The notes beneath the pieces are model-generated. The model did not search any database. It was not told where the DNA came from and was given only the letters and a program-made list of their open reading frames with translations. This document shows, piece after piece, positions 16,526 through 24,509 of a stretch of 64,000 nucleotides of DNA. The stretch covers positions 62,001-126,000 of the forward strand of contig NZ_LGDV01000226.1 in the NCBI RefSeq assembly GCF_001280015.1, written 5' to 3'. This DNA is from Streptomyces sp. MMG1121 (lineage in GTDB: Bacteria > Actinomycetota > Actinomycetes > Streptomycetales > Streptomycetaceae). A program made the position numbers and the translations under genes. Positions within the stretch are counted from its first letter, which is position 1. Each line of letters starts with the position of its first letter.

Positions 16526-18831
16526 GCAACGAAGCCGCCACGGCGACGACCGCCGCGGAACCCGCCCCCGAGGCCGAGCCGTTGCCGCACGGCATCGGCT
16601 CGGCCCTGACACACGCCGACGCCCGCGCCAAGACCGAGGGCACCTTCCCGTACGCGGCCGACCTGTGGGCCGAGGGCCTGCTGTGGGCGGCCGTCCTGCG
16701 CTCCCCGCACGCGCACGCGCGCATCGTGTCCATCGACACCACGCACGCGCGTGAGATGCCCGGCGTCCGCGCGGTCATCACCCACGAGGACGTGCCCGGC
16801 ACGCCCCGCCACGGCCGCGGCACCCCCGACCGCCCGGTGTTCGCCTCCGAGGTCGTACGCCACCACGGCGAGCCCATCGCCGCCGTCGCCGCCGACCACC
16901 CGGACACCGCGCGGATGGCCGCCGCCGCCGTCATCGTCGAGTACGAGGTACTCGATCCGGTCACCGACCCGGAGCAGGCCTTCGAGGCCGAACCCCTGCA
17001 CCCCGACGGCAACCTGATCCGGCACATCCCGCTGCACCACGGCGACCCGTCGGCGGTCGGCGAGGTCGTGGTGGAGGGCCAGTACCGCATCGGCCGCCAG
17101 GACCCGGCCCCCATCGGCGCCGAGGCCGGTCTCGCCGTGCCCCGCCCCGACGGCGGCGTGGAGCTGTACCTGGGCTCCACCGACCCGCACGCCGACCGCA
17201 ACACGGCCGCCGCCTGCTACGGGCTGTCCCCGGATCGGGTGAAGATCGTCGTCACCGGGGTGCCCGGCGCCACCGCCGACCGCGAGGACCAGGGCTTCCA
17301 GCTCCCGCTCGGCCTGCTCGCGCTCAGGACCGGCTGCCCGGTGAAGCTCACGGCCACGCGCGAGGAGTCCTTCCTCGGCCACACCCACCGCCACCCCACC
17401 CTGCTGCGCTACCGCCACCACGCGGACGCCGAGGGCAGGCTGGTGAAGGTCGAGGCGCAGATCCTGCTCGACGCGGGCGCGTACGCCGACACCTCCGCCG
17501 ACGCCCTGGCCGCCGCCGTCTCCTTCGCGTGCGGCCCGTACGTCGTCCCGAACGCCTTCATCGAGGGCTGGGCCGTACGCACCAACAACCCGCCCTCCGG
17601 CCATGTGCGCGGTGAGGGCGCCCTCCAGGTGTGCGCGGCCTACGAGGCGCAGATGGACAAGCTGGCGAAGAAGGTCGGCCTGGACCCGGCCGAGCTGCGC
17701 CTGCGCAACGCGCTCGCGACGGGCGACGTCCTGCCGATCGGCCAGACGGTGACGTGCCCGGCCCCGGTGGCCGAACTCCTGCAGGCGGTACGGGACTTCC
17801 CGCTCCCCGCCCTGCCGAAGGACACCCCCGAGGAGGACTGGCTGCTGCCCGGCGGCCCCGAGGGAGCGGGCGAGCCCGACGCGGTGCGCCGGGGCGTCGG
17901 CTACGGCCTGGGCATGGTGCACATGCTCGGCGCGGAGGGCGCCGACGAGGTGTCCACGGCGACGGTGAAGGTCCACGACGGCGTGGCGACGGTGCTCTGC
18001 GCGGCCGTCGAGACCGGCCAGGGCTTCACCACCCTCGCCCGGCAGATCGTGCAGGAGACCCTCGGCATCGAGGAAGTCCACGTGGCCCCGGTCGACACCG
18101 ACCAGCCGCCGGCCGGCGCGGGCTGCCGGGGCCGGCACACCTGGGTGTCGGGCGGCGCGGTGGAGCGCGCGGCGAAGATGGTCCGCACCCAGCTCCTGCA
18201 GCCGCTGGCGCACAAGTTCGGCATGTCCACCGAGCTGCTCCAGATCACCGACGGCAAGATCACCTCGTACGACGGCGTCCTGTCGACCACCGTCACGGAG
18301 GCGATGGAGGGCAAGGAACTGTGGGCCACCGCGCAGTGCCGCCCGCATCCCACCGAGCCGCTCGACGCCTCCGGCCAGGGTGACGCGTTCGTGGGCCTCG
18401 CGTTCTGCGCGATCCGCGCGGTGGTGGACGTCGACATCGAGCTGGGCTCGGTGCGCGTGGTGGAGCTGGCGGTCGCCCAGGACGTCGGAAGGGTGCTGAA
18501 CCCCGCCCAGCTGGCCGCCCGGATCGAGGCGGGCGTCACGCAGGGCGTCGGCATCGCCCTGACGGAGAACCTCCGTACGCCGCGCGGTCTGGTCCGCCAC
18601 CCCGACCTGACCGGATACGCCCTGCCGACCGCCCTGGACGCGCCGGACATCCGGATCGTCAAACTGGTCGAGGAACGGGACGTGGTCGCCCCCTTCGGCG
18701 CCAAGTCCGTCAGCGCGGTCCCGGTCGTCACGGCACCGGCGGCGATCGCCTCCGCCGTCCGCGCGGCCACCGGCCGCCCCGTCAACCGGCTGCCGATACG
18801 GCCACAGGCGGCGGTGGTGACGGGCCAGTGA
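16522..18831 (+). CDS. Molybdopterin-binding large subunit of xanthine dehydrogenase-family hydroxylase
   Basis: A 769-residue catalytic subunit. It opens with the a/b hammerhead domain (GIGSALTHADARAKTEGTFPYAADL) and has Mo-cofactor segments such as DREDQGFQLPLGLLALRTG, ETGQGFTTLARQIVQETLG and the C-terminal EERDVVAPFGAKSVSAVPVV, where the Glu equivalent to the catalytic base of xanthine dehydrogenase lies in this family; here it reads GAKSVS rather than the common GEP/GAKGVGE pattern, so the substrate is uncertain. GTG 16522 overlaps the preceding stop, completing a coupled three-gene operon. Purine oxidation is the usual guess, not shown. Confidence 0.87.
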   Translation: MSNEAATATTAAEPAPEAEPLPHGIGSALTHADARAKTEGTFPYAADLWAEGLLWAAVLRSPHAHARIVSIDTTHAREMPGVRAVITHEDVPGTPRHGRGTPDRPVFASEVVRHHGEPIAAVAADHPDTARMAAAAVIVEYEVLDPVTDPEQAFEAEPLHPDGNLIRHIPLHHGDPSAVGEVVVEGQYRIGRQDPAPIGAEAGLAVPRPDGGVELYLGSTDPHADRNTAAACYGLSPDRVKIVVTGVPGATADREDQGFQLPLGLLALRTGCPVKLTATREESFLGHTHRHPTLLRYRHHADAEGRLVKVEAQILLDAGAYADTSADALAAAVSFACGPYVVPNAFIEGWAVRTNNPPSGHVRGEGALQVCAAYEAQMDKLAKKVGLDPAELRLRNALATGDVLPIGQTVTCPAPVAELLQAVRDFPLPALPKDTPEEDWLLPGGPEGAGEPDAVRRGVGYGLGMVHMLGAEGADEVSTATVKVHDGVATVLCAAVETGQGFTTLARQIVQETLGIEEVHVAPVDTDQPPAGAGCRGRHTWVSGGAVERAAKMVRTQLLQPLAHKFGMSTELLQITDGKITSYDGVLSTTVTEAMEGKELWATAQCRPHPTEPLDASGQGDAFVGLAFCAIRAVVDVDIELGSVRVVELAVAQDVGRVLNPAQLAARIEAGVTQGVGIALTENLRTPRGLVRHPDLTGYALPTALDAPDIRIVKLVEERDVVAPFGAKSVSAVPVVTAPAAIASAVRAATGRPVNRLPIRPQAAVVTGQ

Positions 18832-19101
18832 GCCGCTGTCCCGGGTGAGCGACGGGACGGTCGCCGGCACCGGCGCCAGGACGCCCGGCACGTCACGGGA
18901 GCGGGGAGGGCGGGACACGGGACGGCGTGGCCGGTGGCGCAGCCGGACGGGGAACCACGCCGGCGCGGAACGTGCGCGGGTCGTCCGACGTCCTTTCCGG
19001 CGGGGGCCGTTGTCAGTGGGGCGGCGTAGTCTGCGGAGCAGTGGGGGCAGTCGCGCTCACGGACGTTCGCGGGCATCGACGGGGAAGATCGCGGGGGAGC
19101 G

Positions 19102-20262
19102 ATGAGCACGACCGACACCGGGTTCACGGCGATCACGCTGACCGAGGCGGAGCTGGACCGCTATGTCACGCACGCGCCGACGCGCGGCCTGCTCGGCGGC
19201 CCCGGACTGCCCGCGGACACCGACCTGCTGACCTTCTCCCCGCTGCGCACCCACGGTCTGCGCACGCTCGCCGACGCCGCCGACGGCCCCTTCCGGCTGG
19301 CGGAGGAGCTGCGCGGCCGTCTGGTCATAGGCGAACTGCTCAACCCGGCCGGCATGGAGCGCGAGTCGATCCTGCTCGACGGAGCCACGGGCGAGGTCAC
19401 GACGGCCTACCTCTTCGACCCCTCCGTCCCCCGCCCCTTCGCCCCCTCCCTCGCCACGCTCCTGCGCTTCGCCGCGGTGACCGAGGAACTGGCGGGCCTG
19501 CGCGGCCGTTTCGCGTCCCTCGCGGGCCGGTACGGCCCCGGGACGGCGGCCGAGGCGACCCGCCGGCTGCTCTCGCTCTTCGCGGAGGGCGCGGACGGCG
19601 AGGTCCCGCCGTACTGGAAGGCGGCGGCCCTGATCCGCCCGCTCGCCCTGGTGGCCGGCCCCGGCACGGCGTCCGGCCTCACCCTGGACGTCCCCGCGCG
19701 TGTCCTGGACCAGGAGTTCGGGCACGGCCGGGTGACCCGCTTCGAAGAGGTCGACTTCCCCACGACGCTCACGCACGAGCCGACGCGCCGCTTCCTGCGC
19801 GAGACGGGCCTGCCCGAGGAGACGGTCCTGTTCAGCGCCGACACGGACGTCCCCCTCCCGACCCTGTGGGAGTACTACGCCGAGGAGTGCCCGGGCGACT
19901 TCCCGCCGGACGAACTCCCCGCCCACGCCGACCACTTGATCCGCCTCGGCGCTCTGGTCGAGGACAACAGTCTGGTGGTCGACGGCAGAACGGGCGCGGT
20001 GCTGACCTTCAGCGAGCCGGACGCGGCGCTCCACCCTCTGAACACGGACGTCTCCACCCTCGCCTTCACGCTCTGGCTGCTGCACCACGAACGCACCATC
20101 AGCAGTCACCTGCACCACGAGCTGACGACCCCGGCCTACGAACAACTGGCCGCCGCCATGATCCACACCCTGGCGGCCGTCGACCCCACGGGCGCATCAC
20201 CCGGCACCGACTGGCACTACTGGACGGAACTCTTCCAGGACGAAGCGGGCGGAGTGCTCTGA
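19102..20262 (+). CDS. SUKH-4 family protein, two tandem domains
   Basis: A 386-residue cytoplasmic protein with two SUKH-4-like modules, about 1-150 and 195-345. Both halves carry the same order of features: an acidic/hydrophobic start with a (T/P)R(G/R)(L/F)L..GLP segment (TRGLLGGPGLP; TRRFLRETGLP), a strand with LVIGELL/LIRLGALVEDN, and a (D)GATGEV/DGRTGAVL turn. SUKH proteins include immunity proteins against polymorphic nuclease toxins, but no toxin gene is adjacent, and standalone copies are common in Streptomyces. RBS GGGGGA precedes ATG 19102. Transcribed alone. Confidence 0.75.
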   Translation: MSTTDTGFTAITLTEAELDRYVTHAPTRGLLGGPGLPADTDLLTFSPLRTHGLRTLADAADGPFRLAEELRGRLVIGELLNPAGMERESILLDGATGEVTTAYLFDPSVPRPFAPSLATLLRFAAVTEELAGLRGRFASLAGRYGPGTAAEATRRLLSLFAEGADGEVPPYWKAAALIRPLALVAGPGTASGLTLDVPARVLDQEFGHGRVTRFEEVDFPTTLTHEPTRRFLRETGLPEETVLFSADTDVPLPTLWEYYAEECPGDFPPDELPAHADHLIRLGALVEDNSLVVDGRTGAVLTFSEPDAALHPLNTDVSTLAFTLWLLHHERTISSHLHHELTTPAYEQLAAAMIHTLAAVDPTGASPGTDWHYWTELFQDEAGGVL

Positions 20263-20430
20263 GGCACCCCGCCCGAAGTCCGGCAGGGGCGCCGACATGC
20301 GATCACCAGTGGATCAACCTACGGTTGCTTTCGAGGCGTCAGGGGTGGGTTCCGTTGTCGCCCGCTCCTCGAAACAGGGATCTGCTCATTGTCTGTCCTC
20401 CCGGGTCTGCCCTCCCGGCAAGGAGTGATC

Positions 20431-20871
20431 ATGTCCAGTGCCGCCCGACGGCGAGTTCCCCGCATCATCGGCGAATCGTGCCTGGTCGCAACGCTTGCTC
20501 TTTTCCCGGGTGTTGCTTCTCCCGGTGCGCAGGCGCATTCGCTGGCTCCGGCGAACGACCAAGCCCAGACCCTGGAACGCGGCACGCTCCCGCCCCTGGA
20601 ACAGGGGCAGAGTACGAACGTCGTGATGCCCTCGCTCGGGGAGTCCGTCACCGAAGCCACTGTTGGTTCCTGGCAGAAGAAGGTGGGCGACACCGTCGTG
20701 GCCGGCGAGTCGCTGGGCTCGGTCTACACGGACAAGGCGGAAGTGGAGATCGAAGCGCCGGTCTCCGGTGTCCTGCGCGAGATCGTCGTCGGTGAGAACG
20801 AGACCGCCAAGGTCGGTGACACGCTGGCCGTCATAGGCCCTCCAGAAGCCTCCAGCCGCAGCGGAGAATGA
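20431..20871 (+). CDS. Small secreted protein with a biotinyl/lipoyl-like domain
   Basis: Residues 1 to about 38 look like a signal peptide (basic start SSAARRRVPR, hydrophobic CLVATLALFPGVA, AQA-H cleavage site). Residues about 62-138 form one lipoyl domain resembling the first 80 residues of dihydrolipoamide succinyltransferase, with the modification hairpin YTDKAEVEIEAPVSG in which the DKA lysine would be lipoylated. There is no linker, peripheral-subunit-binding or acyltransferase domain, and it is not beside 2-oxoacid dehydrogenase genes. ATG 20431 follows AAGGAG (20419-20424). A strong terminator follows. Export of a lipoyl domain is unexpected; the function is unknown. Confidence 0.75.
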   Translation: MSSAARRRVPRIIGESCLVATLALFPGVASPGAQAHSLAPANDQAQTLERGTLPPLEQGQSTNVVMPSLGESVTEATVGSWQKKVGDTVVAGESLGSVYTDKAEVEIEAPVSGVLREIVVGENETAKVGDTLAVIGPPEASSRSGE

Positions 20872-20883
20872 AGGTCGAACGAC

Positions 20884-20923
20884 CGGAAGGGCGGCACCCC
20901 GCACGGGTGCCGCCCTTCCGTTT
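20884..20923 (+). terminator. Intrinsic terminator
   Basis: CGGAAGGGCGGCACCC (20884-20899) pairs perfectly with 20905-20920, loop CGCAC, followed by TTT. It ends the lipoyl-protein gene and would also stand downstream of the original tRNA-Cys before the element integrated. Confidence 0.85.
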
Positions 20924-20941
20924 CGCCTGGCCAAGGCGTCG

Positions 20942-20984
20942 GAGGCCGTGGCGGGAATCGAACCCACGTAACTCGCTTTGCAGG
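20942..20984. repeat. Left attachment-site repeat (attL), 43 bp
   Basis: Identical to 28018-28060 at all 43 positions. It holds the tRNA-Cys 3' half from the anticodon loop to the discriminator base, read on the minus strand. The match stops right after CTTTGCAGG, inside the anticodon stem-loop, where tyrosine integrases usually cross over. It is not a functional tRNA gene. Confidence 0.93.
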
Positions 20985-21282
20985 TTTGTCTGTGCTGGTC
21001 AGGGCATGGTCCGGGGTCGTTCAGAGGGGTTCAATCCCGTGCGGACGGCACGGTCGGCGATGCTGAGTGGACGGTCATGAACGACCGCGTACGGCTGCGA
21101 ACGAGACGGAAACTGAGACGGGCGCGCGGTGCCAGGCCCGCATGGATGGGCAACCGCGAGACGGGTTGCGGCCGGTCGGATGCCGCGGTAGGTAGCGCAA
21201 CTCCGAGGACGCTGTCACAGCCGAACCGTAGGCTTCTGCCATGGAAAAGTGAGCCATATCGCGGGACGACGTTCTGAAGACC
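20985..21282. other. Left-end non-coding region of the element
   Basis: About 300 bases without a credible gene. It holds the arm-type repeat at 21103-21121, a small inverted repeat CGGTC-ATGAAC-GACCG near 21072-21087, and the run-up to the nuclease gene including an ATG at 21241 followed by an in-frame TGA at 21250. Confidence 0.6.
21103..21121 (+). repeat. Arm-type direct repeat, left copy
   Basis: GAGACGGAAACTGAGACGG, matching 27935-27953 at 18 of 19 positions in the same orientation. Each copy itself contains two GAGACGG units. Position 118 bp inside attL suits an integrase arm-binding or excisionase site. Confidence 0.65.
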
Positions 21283-22299
21283 ATGCAGGAGTACGACGCG
21301 TTGGGGGGACCAGAGTTCCTCAACTTGTACGGCTTCAAAGCAGCCAGGAAGTTCCTCATCCTGCACGACGGCAAGGAGTACGACTCCAAGGCCATCGCGG
21401 CCGTCGCTCACAAGCACCAGCACGGCAGGCCCCTCACCTGGCAGGAGCTAAGTGGAGGCGTAGGCCACGCCGTTGACTGGCTCAAGCGCGAGGGGTTCAA
21501 GATCGGTGTATCGCGCAGCCCGAAGTGGACTCGCGACGAACTGATCCTGGCTTGTGACGTCGTCGCGCGGAACGGCTGGCAGGGCTTGTCTGCCTCCGAT
21601 CCGCGCATTGCGGAGCTGTCCGAACTCCTTCAGCTTCTGGGCGCCTATCCTCCCGAGGAGCGAGCGGCTGAGTACCGCAACCGCAACGGTGCCGCCTTGA
21701 AGACGATGAACATCGCCAGCTTTCATCCGGACTACCCGGGCACCCCGACGAACGGCGGGCAGCTGGACCGCGAGGTATTGCAGGATTTTCTTGCACGCCC
21801 GGAGGAGATGGCGCGGGCCGCGGTGCTGCTGCGTGAGGGGCTGCGCTCTGGGACTCTTCAGCCCGTGTTGCCCGAGGACGACGGAGCTGATGACGATGAC
21901 GTCAGCGCACCGGAAGGCCGCGTGCTCTACCGCCGCCACCTCACACGCGAACGGAACAAGAGGCTCCGCCTGAAGAAGATCACTGCTGTCCTGAAAAAGG
22001 GCGGCATCCTGGCCTGCGAGGTATGTGCCTTCGACTTCAGCGCGGTCTACGGTGAGCGTGGGCAGGGCTACATCGAGTGCCACCACGTGGTGCCGCTTCA
22101 CGAGGCAGGAGAGGGCACGACGAGGCTCGCAGACCTTGCCCTGATCTGTTCGAACTGCCACCGCATGATTCACCGCTGCGCGCCGTGGCCCACGCCGGCA
22201 GAGCTGCGTGAGTTGGTGCAGGAGCAAGCCCGTGTAGTGGCAGCGGCCGTACCGAAGCCGCGGCTGACGCCGACCGACACGCACCTCCTTGCCACCTGA
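21283..22299 (+). CDS. ScoMcrA-like HNH endonuclease (type IV restriction-like)
   Basis: Residues 1-60 match the ScoMcrA-type N-terminal head (EYDALGGPEFLNLYGF, HDGKEYDSKAIAAVAH). A middle helical domain follows (WTRDELILACDVVARNGWQ ... RNRNGAALKTMNIASFHPDY). The C-terminal HNH nuclease domain is at about 225-310: CEVCAFDF, then HH in IECHHVVPL, then CSNCHRMIH, with zinc-binding CxxC pairs. ScoMcrA cuts methylated or phosphorothioate DNA, but its SRA and sulfur-binding domains are not seen here, so the target is open. The first ATG is 21283; homology appears to begin about eight codons earlier (ISRDDVLKT), see findings. Confidence 0.82.
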   Translation: MQEYDALGGPEFLNLYGFKAARKFLILHDGKEYDSKAIAAVAHKHQHGRPLTWQELSGGVGHAVDWLKREGFKIGVSRSPKWTRDELILACDVVARNGWQGLSASDPRIAELSELLQLLGAYPPEERAAEYRNRNGAALKTMNIASFHPDYPGTPTNGGQLDREVLQDFLARPEEMARAAVLLREGLRSGTLQPVLPEDDGADDDDVSAPEGRVLYRRHLTRERNKRLRLKKITAVLKKGGILACEVCAFDFSAVYGERGQGYIECHHVVPLHEAGEGTTRLADLALICSNCHRMIHRCAPWPTPAELRELVQEQARVVAAAVPKPRLTPTDTHLLAT

Positions 22300-22364
22300 G
22301 CGATGCCCAGTGCGCGTTCCTGTCCCACCCGGAGCACTGAATCCGGCACGGACAGACGGACAAA

Positions 22365-22404
22365 CCCAGAGGGCCGGACCACTCTTGCCGTCCGGCTCTC
22401 TGGG
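22365..22404 (+). terminator. Terminator after the HNH nuclease gene
   Basis: CCCAGAGGGCCGGA (22365-22378) pairs with TCCGGCTCTCTGGG (22391-22404), one G-U pair, 12-base loop. A second small hairpin GGGGG-TGT-CCCCC lies at 22421-22433 and could serve the convergent gene. Confidence 0.7.
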
Positions 22405-22568
22405 CTGGCGGAACTAGTTAGGGGGTGTCCCCCAACACGCTTTCCAACTGTCCGCGTGGCTGTACGGGGGCGTACGCACGGGTTCGCGAGGCAGGTCAGA
22501 GGGGGTGCGCGTACGGCGGTGAACGGTGGCGGCCGTCAGCGCACTGGACAAAGACCAGGACAACGAGA

Positions 22569-22805
22569 TCAGGTACGGGCGACTACCCCGACGAACTCGG
22601 CCCCTTTGTGGTTGCTCACGACGAAGTCGAAGCCGTGACCTGCCGCGCAGGTCAGTTCCACGCTGAGGTATCCGCCTCTGGTACCGAGCGGGCTTCCGCC
22701 GCTGTCGCGGTCGGGATGCACTGTGACCGCCTCGTGGTCGGCGCCGACCTCCCCCTGTTCCACTTCCGCGATCCCGCACGCAGGGCAATTGAGCTGCCAC
22801 TGCAT
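22569..22805 (-). CDS. Small zinc-ribbon-like hypothetical protein
   Basis: A 78-residue protein starting MQWQLNCPACGIAEVEQGEVG, with a CPAC pair near the N-terminus and a Cys-Ala-Ala-Gly-His motif (TCAAGHGFDF) later, so a single metal site of C2CH type is plausible. The ribosome site on the minus strand is strong (AGGAAGGTGGAG just before ATG 22805). It diverges from the HAD pseudogene. I do not recognise a family function; similar small proteins often ride on Streptomyces islands. Confidence 0.65.
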   Translation of the reverse strand: MQWQLNCPACGIAEVEQGEVGADHEAVTVHPDRDSGGSPLGTRGGYLSVELTCAAGHGFDFVVSNHKGAEFVGVVART

Positions 22806-22970
22806 GCTCCACCTTCCTACGTCCCGCTGCACTGGAACGAGGATTCCGTCGTGACTCTGAGGCACGTTTCCCTCCAAACGGGTGCGGTCCGTTCCATGAC
22901 AGCTGACCGTTGATCCCCGCGCATGGCTTTTGCTGATCTGGCTCAGTAGTCGTCGCGTAGCGTCCGTTGT

Positions 22971-23606
22971 GTGCTGGCACTCTTCGACCTCGACAACACC
23001 CTGATTGACCGACAGGGCGGCTTGGACGCATGGGCGGGTGCCTTCGCTCGCTCCCGTGGATGCCGGATCAGGCCGCGGCGCTCGTGACTGCCAGGCTGCG
23101 AGACCGGGCGTACCCCGAAGACTTCGATTACCTGCGAGACGTCCTACGGCTCGCGGAGGGCACTGAGGACCTGTGGCGTGAGTACGTCGACGGAGTGACT
23201 CGGTCGGTGCGCTGCTTTCCCGGGGTCCTGGACGGTCTCCAAGGGCTCCGCCGCGAGGGATGGACACTGGGGATTGCGACAAATGGGGCGGTCGATATCC
23301 AGCGCGCCAAGCTTGACGTGACCGGGCTCACCGGGCTCTTCGACGGAGTCACTATCTCGGAAGGCGTCGGAGCACGGAAGCCAGAGCGCGCCCTCTTTGA
23401 TGCCGCAGCCGCGGCCTGTGGCGTCCCGCTGAGCGCCGGAGGGTGGCTGGTGGGTGACAACCCCACGACGGACATAGCGGGTGCACAGGCGGCCGGACTG
23501 CGGGCCGCCTGGGTGGCCGGCGGCCGTGAATGGACCGACGGCCCCCCGTGAGCCCGACCTCATCGTGTCGAGTGCCGCGGAGGCCATCGCGATGTTGCGG
23601 AGCTAG
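22971..23606 (+). pseudogene. HAD-superfamily phosphatase gene with two frameshifts
   Basis: The GTG at 22971 starts LALFDLDNTLIDRQGG, carrying HAD motif I (DxDxT). This frame stops at 23085. The remainder is in the -1 frame: motif II region GIATNGA, the conserved Lys in ARKPERALFDAA and motif III GDNPTTDIAGAQAAG, ending early at TGA 23549. The natural-looking C-terminus EPDLIVSSAAEAIAMLRS continues in a third register to TAG 23604. The first shift lies near 23060 (one base apparently lost after CGTGG), the second near 23547 (one base gained after CCCCCG). The net offset is zero, yet both ends cannot be read together. Confidence 0.8.
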
Positions 23607-23644
23607 GTCGTGCCGCAACCAGGACACTCGCCTAACTTCAGTGC

Positions 23645-23884
23645 ATGGACTTCAACATCACCGCGGAAGAGGAGGCCTTGGTATTCCATGTGGCCTCCCT
23701 CCTTCAGTCTGGCCTCTCCCCCACGGATGATGACCTGGTGGAGGAGCTGGGCGATGAGGTCCGCCCTCTCCTCCAGTCCCTCGTGGATAAGGGCTGGCTC
23801 GTCATCGACAAGGAGCGAGAGCTGACGTTGTCGGTGATCGCGCGGGCTGCGGTGTCCAGCCGGAAGGATGTGGAGGGACCTTAA
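23645..23884 (+). CDS. Small helical hypothetical protein
   Basis: A 79-residue acidic protein (MDFNITAEEEALVFHVASLL ... LQSLVDKGWLVIDKERELTL) that looks like a small winged-helix fold: two helices, a DKGWLV turn and a strand. No DNA-binding helix can be named with confidence. TAACTT at 23634-23639 sits 5 bases before the ATG, so the message may be leaderless. Its stop is three bases before the next GTG, so the two probably form one transcript. Confidence 0.6.
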   Translation: MDFNITAEEEALVFHVASLLQSGLSPTDDDLVEELGDEVRPLLQSLVDKGWLVIDKERELTLSVIARAAVSSRKDVEGP

Positions 23885-23887
23885 GCC

Positions 23888-24064
23888 GTGCCCGACACCC
23901 GCTGTCCGCGCTGCGGCGGCCCGCTCGGTGAACGGCCCGCACGTTCCCGGCTGACCGTTGATCGAGAGGTGTTCATCTGCACCACGTGCGGGACGGAGGA
24001 AGCCGTGCGCGAGGCCCAGGGCCAGGCGCCCGTGCCGTTCGGCGAATGGACCCTGAACTCATAG
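23888..24064 (+). CDS. 58-residue zinc-ribbon protein
   Basis: GTG 23888 follows GGAGGG (23872-23877) at good spacing. The product has two CxxC knuckles, TRCPRCGGPLG and ICTTCGTEE, separated by about 27 residues, a classic zinc ribbon, then an acidic tail. It is coupled to the preceding 79-residue gene. It is too short for function assignment. A 20-bp perfect hairpin follows at 24092. Confidence 0.65.
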   Translation: MPDTRCPRCGGPLGERPARSRLTVDREVFICTTCGTEEAVREAQGQAPVPFGEWTLNS

Positions 24065-24091
24065 CCACCGGCGGAGAAGCCATACGTCGTA

Positions 24092-24135
24092 CATGGGAAG
24101 GTCCCCGCTCCATTCGGAGCGGGGACCTTCCCATG
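24092..24135. terminator. 20-bp perfect inverted repeat, terminator-like
   Basis: 24092-24111 pairs perfectly with 24116-24135, loop ATTC. It begins CATGGGAAGGTCCCC and is the longest perfect hairpin in the element. It closes the two-gene small-protein operon. Confidence 0.75.
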
Positions 24136-24280
24136 TCACCAGGCACTGACAGGTCGGCAGGGCCCAATCAAGACCGCGCGACCCGACAGCAGAGCGACGG
24201 ATCTACGACTACCGCCTCTCCGCCGGCCGGGGGCCCGTTCCGCCCCCTGGCCGCCCACCCGCGTCCGGGGGCAGAGACTC

Positions 24281-24397
24281 ATGTCCCAGCCCGGACCGAC
24301 GTTCCGCGTCGGGCCCGTACGCCGGGAGTTCGAGACCATCCAGTACGGGCCCGACTCTCGGCGACGCCTGAATTCTGGTCGGGTAGTCCGGGGTTGA
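24281..24397 (+). CDS. Possible 38-residue ORF ending inside a terminator loop
   Basis: ATG 24281 opens MSQPGPTFRVGPVRREFETI, and TGA 24395-24397 falls exactly in the loop of the hairpin 24377-24418. It could be a small basic protein or the remnant of a deleted gene that kept its terminator. There is only a weak Shine-Dalgarno (GGGGGCAGAG). No homolog is recalled, so confidence is low. Confidence 0.25.
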   Translation: MSQPGPTFRVGPVRREFETIQYGPDSRRRLNSGRVVRG

Positions 24398-24418
24398 GAT
24401 ACCCCGGGCTACCCGACC
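24377..24418 (+). terminator. Terminator hairpin
   Basis: GGTCGGGTAGTCCGGGGT (24377-24394) pairs with 24401-24418 with one wobble pair, 6-base loop TGAGAT, followed by GCTCTTT. Confidence 0.75.
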
Positions 24419-24509
24419 GCTCTTTGGCCGCCACTCGTCACTCTGAGTTAGGCCGCCAGGGGTGGGCGGGCAGGAGTTGTCAACTCGTTCAGGCTGAGCT
24501 GCGGCCTGG

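Noticed and set aside
20942..20984. A second tRNA-Cys gene at the left end
   Set aside because: Only the 3' 43 bases are present; the D arm and 5' acceptor strand are missing. It is the att repeat.
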